From Acidimicrobiaceae bacterium (GTDB lineage Bacteria > Actinomycetota > Acidimicrobiia > Acidimicrobiales > Bog-793), in NCBI GenBank assembly GCA_025463965.1, contig JAODBN010000278.1:1-8037 (forward strand): DNA of 8,037 nt. The letters run 5' to 3'. Positions 5,840-8,037 of this stretch are shown piece by piece (the first letter of the stretch is position 1; every line of letters starts with the position of its first letter). The notes beneath the pieces are model-generated. The model saw nothing but the letters and a program-made list of their open reading frames with translations. It ran no database searches and was not told the origin of the DNA. The translations under genes were made by a program, and so were the position numbers.

Positions 5840-6640
5840 CTACCTGCTCGCGGCGACCGTGCCAACACCGCTGAGGCGAGCGCTGAGCGCTCGAACGTCG
5901 CCGTCGTCGTCGACGAGCAACTCCAGCCCGACGAAGCCCTCGCCGACGAGCGTCGGTCGGAGCAGTTCGCCCTGGTCGCCTCCCAGCTCGAGCAGGAGAG
6001 ACCCGCCCGGGCGAAGCAACCGCGCTGCGTGCTTTGCCGCCCGCTCGAGGAGCGCAGTTCCGCCTTCGCCCCCGTCGAGCGCCTGCAACGGTTCGAACGT
6101 GAGCACGTCCCGAGGGAGCAGGCGGAGCGCTTCGGTAGGGACATAGGGAACGACGGCGGTGACCACGTCGACCGAACCGGCGGGCACCTCCGACAGCGCG
6201 ACGTCCATGTCGCCGCAGAAGGCTTCGAGCCCGTTCGCCCGTGCACAGTCCACCGCGAGCGGGGCGATGTCGCAGGCGAGGACCCGAGCCAAAGGGCGAC
6301 GGCTCGAGAGCACCACGGCGATCGCCCCGGAGCCGGTGCACAGGTCCACCGCCAGGCCACGTTCGGGCAGCCGAGCCGCGGCCTCGAGCGCCATGGGCTC
6401 GCTCTGCCAGCGGGGCACGTAGACCCCGGGGTGCACGACCACGGTCTCCCCGCAGAATTGCACCGACCCGGTCAGCCATGCGAGGGGCTCGCCCGAGCAT
6501 CGCCTGGCAATCAGCTCCGAGAGCCGCGCCGAGTCCCCGCCGGCGTGCTCGACGAGCTCAGCCGCCTCCTCCTCGGCGGCGACACAGCCCGCGTCTCTCA
6601 GCGCGGCGGTCGTCTCGTGGAGCTCGTCGATGGCGCTCAC
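5840..6640 (-). CDS. PrmC-related protein-(glutamine-N5) methyltransferase, unknown substrate
   Basis: This is an SAM-dependent methyltransferase of 266 residues close to PrmC/HemK (release-factor glutamine methylation) and PrmB (ribosomal L3). It matches the actinobacterial side family whose protein substrate is unknown. The helical N-terminal substrate-binding domain (1-~75) contains RDAGCVAAEEEAAELV and RRCSGEPLAWLTGSVQFCG, followed by PGVYVPRWQSE (71-81), where PrmC has VPRxxTE. The SAM site is VDLCTGSGAIAV (98-109) with acidic D124 in ACDIAPLAV, and GDMDVAL at 143-149. The catalytic loop that reads NPPY in PrmC/PrmB, and N[VAT]PY in the side family, reads VVPY here (163-166, followed by VPTEAL); I checked the codons, and Asn is truly absent. 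LDGGEGG (188-194) and LLRPGGSLLLELG are also typical. The start is GTG 6640 with a weak GAGGGGGG site 11 bases upstream. It lies 73 bp after the flavoprotein gene and is probably cotranscribed with it. Confidence 0.88.
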   Translation of the reverse strand: MSAIDELHETTAALRDAGCVAAEEEAAELVEHAGGDSARLSELIARRCSGEPLAWLTGSVQFCGETVVVHPGVYVPRWQSEPMALEAAARLPERGLAVDLCTGSGAIAVVLSSRRPLARVLACDIAPLAVDCARANGLEAFCGDMDVALSEVPAGSVDVVTAVVPYVPTEALRLLPRDVLTFEPLQALDGGEGGTALLERAAKHAARLLRPGGSLLLELGGDQGELLRPTLVGEGFVGLELLVDDDGDVRALSARLSGVGTVAASR

Positions 6641-6713
6641 GCCCCCAGTTTCCCCCCTCGGGCCCGGGAACGCTGCGGCGTCGACTCGATCCTCAAGAGG
6701 TCTCCCGGCGAGC

Positions 6714-8037
6714 TCAGCCGACGATCTGTTCGCGCTCGCTTGCCCAGACGGCGCGTACCCATGCCTGCGCGCCGACCTGGAGCGCGTCCCAAGGGCTGCC
6801 GAGGGGCGGGGTGTACGAGAGGTCGAGCTCGCTCATCGCGTCCACGCGCATCCGGTGGAAGATCGCCGCAGCCGCGACGTCGATCCGCTTGGCCACGCCG
6901 GCGTCGCTCGGGCCGAAGAGCTGGACACCGAGAAGCTCACCGGTCGACCGGTCTCCGGTCCAGCGCATCGTGATGCGCTGGCTGCCTGGGTAGTAGGCCT
7001 TGTGGTCGTCCGCTTCGTGCTCCACCGTGACTGGGTCGAAGCCCGCGGCCAGTGCCTCGTGGTCGCGCAGACCCGTCCGAGCGACTGCGCGCTCGAAGAC
7101 CTTCACGACCTGCGTTCCCAGGCTGCCGGCGAACTCCGCCTTGCCGCCGAGCGCGTTCTCGCCCGCGATCCGGCCCTGCTTGTGCGCCGTCGTCCCAAGC
7201 GACAGGTAGGTGGTTCCGAGAAGGCGGTGGTGGGTCGTCACGCAGTCACCCGCGGCGAGCACGTCCGGGAGGTTGGTACGCATTTGGCGGTCAACCGCGA
7301 TCGCCCCCCGGTATCCGAGCTCCGCACCGCAAGATGCCGCGAGCGCCACGTCGGGCCGCACGCCGGCGACGACGAGGACGATGTCGGCAACGAGGCGGTG
7401 CGCGTCTTGGGCGCTCCTCGTGCGGACTTCGACTCGCCCCTGGTCACCGTGAGCTCGAGCAAGTCCGGTGACCGCTGTGTCGCAGCGGACCTCGACACCG
7501 CGCGTTTCGAGCTCGTGGCGAACGAGCGCGCCGAGCTCGGGGTCGACGGTCGGGAGCACCTCGGCGAGCTGCTCGAACTGGGTGACAGTGAGCCCTCGGG
7601 CCACGAGGGCCTCGGCGAGCTCGAGGCCGATGTAGCCGGCGCCGACGATGACCGCCCGGCGGGCTCGCTCTTCCTCGAGGCCGCGCACGACGGCGAAGCA
7701 GTCCGCCATGGAGTGCAAGAGGTGCACGCCGTCGCGTGGCCCGAGCGCCCCGTCACCGGACAGTCCGGCGATGGGCGGTTGTACCGGGACGGCGCCGGTG
7801 CCGAGGACGAGCGAGTCGTATTCCAGCACCTCGTCGTCGCCTTCGGCTCCCGTGACCAGGAGGGTGTGCGCGGCGGGGTCGATCCGACGCGCCGTCGTGT
7901 CGAGGCGTAGCCGCATCCCGGTGGCCTCGAGCTCCGCGTGGCTGCGATGGGCGAGGCTGTGCCAGTCGGGGACCGCCCCGGAGAGGTGGTAGGGAATGCC
8001 GCAGATCGAGAAGTTCGGATAGCGGTCGGCGACGACG
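6714..8037 (-). CDS. CoA-disulfide reductase-type FAD/NAD(P)H oxidoreductase (5' end missing)
   Basis: This is a flavoprotein of the pyridine nucleotide-disulfide reductase superfamily. 440 residues are visible; the N-terminal FAD GxGxxG lies beyond the right edge, and the frame stays open to the last base. The first visible residues contain YPNFSICGIPYHLSGAV, with the single redox cysteine (12th visible residue) in the SxCGxPY context of CoA-disulfide reductases, Nox and Npsr. Next come DSLVLGTGAVP, the NAD(P)H-binding VIVGAGYIGLELAEALVARG (129-148), the second FAD contact LPDVLAAGDCVTTHH (256-270), and the dimerisation domain from about 305. The latter keeps both tyrosines seen in CoA-disulfide reductase, in KAYYPG (346-351) and LDLSYTPPLGSPWD (404-417). 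It ends there with no fused rhodanese domain. Likely roles are reduction of CoA disulfide, persulfide or polysulfide, or NADH oxidation; sequence alone does not decide. It is the first gene of a probable two-gene unit with the methyltransferase. Confidence 0.92.
   Translation of the reverse strand, partial: VVADRYPNFSICGIPYHLSGAVPDWHSLAHRSHAELEATGMRLRLDTTARRIDPAAHTLLVTGAEGDDEVLEYDSLVLGTGAVPVQPPIAGLSGDGALGPRDGVHLLHSMADCFAVVRGLEEERARRAVIVGAGYIGLELAEALVARGLTVTQFEQLAEVLPTVDPELGALVRHELETRGVEVRCDTAVTGLARAHGDQGRVEVRTRSAQDAHRLVADIVLVVAGVRPDVALAASCGAELGYRGAIAVDRQMRTNLPDVLAAGDCVTTHHRLLGTTYLSLGTTAHKQGRIAGENALGGKAEFAGSLGTQVVKVFERAVARTGLRDHEALAAGFDPVTVEHEADDHKAYYPGSQRITMRWTGDRSTGELLGVQLFGPSDAGVAKRIDVAAAAIFHRMRVDAMSELDLSYTPPLGSPWDALQVGAQAWVRAVWASEREQIVG

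Noticed and set aside
5822..6973. 383-codon plus-strand open frame
   Set aside because: It is antisense to the PrmC-related gene and the flavoprotein's 3' end, is rich in Arg, Gly and Pro, and has no family signature or ribosome site.
6630..7910. 426-codon plus-strand open frame
   Set aside because: It lies antisense to the flavoprotein, whose motifs and domain order are clear. The product has no recognisable domain, as expected for a GC-rich shadow frame.

Overview
The window looks like chromosome from a high-GC Gram-positive bacterium, probably an actinobacterium. The reasons are the very high GC at third codon positions, long antisense shadow frames opposite every real gene, GTG starts, an apparently leaderless gene, and typically actinobacterial families: a PrmC-related methyltransferase of unknown substrate and a secreted Yx(FWY)xxD repeat protein. 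An Acidimicrobiia-like origin is a guess. There is no tRNA, rRNA, CRISPR array, insertion sequence or phage gene.

Left part (1-3501, plus strand): a carbohydrate-import locus. It starts inside a MalK/UgpC-type ABC ATPase whose first third lies off the window. A family 1 extracellular solute-binding protein with a signal peptide follows. A long GC-rich hairpin then separates it from a SorC-family regulator. Permease genes are not in the window and may lie upstream of position 1. The likely logic is that the secreted protein captures a sugar or sugar derivative, the membrane complex imports it using ATP, and the SorC protein senses a phosphorylated intermediate and controls the locus.

Middle part (3512-4922, minus strand): an AllA-fold (ureidoglycolate lyase family) enzyme converges on the SorC gene with a 10 bp gap. 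A 373 bp stretch without a convincing gene follows, holding candidate operators and hairpins. Next is a small secreted Yx(FWY)xxD protein that lacks the family's usual cysteine pair.

Right part (4923-8037): a divergent intergenic region leads to a plus-strand double-ACT-domain protein (GcvR-like), which seems to be read from a leaderless transcript. Facing it on the minus strand are a PrmC-related methyltransferase with an altered catalytic-loop motif and, upstream of that, a CoA-disulfide-reductase-type flavoprotein that runs off the right edge.

I see no clear new multi-gene system. The most interesting points are two family members that lost diagnostic residues (VVPY for NPPY/NxPY, and a Cys-less Yx(FWY)xxD protein), the AllA-like enzyme beside a sugar transporter and SorC regulator, and several inverted repeats in the intergenic regions.
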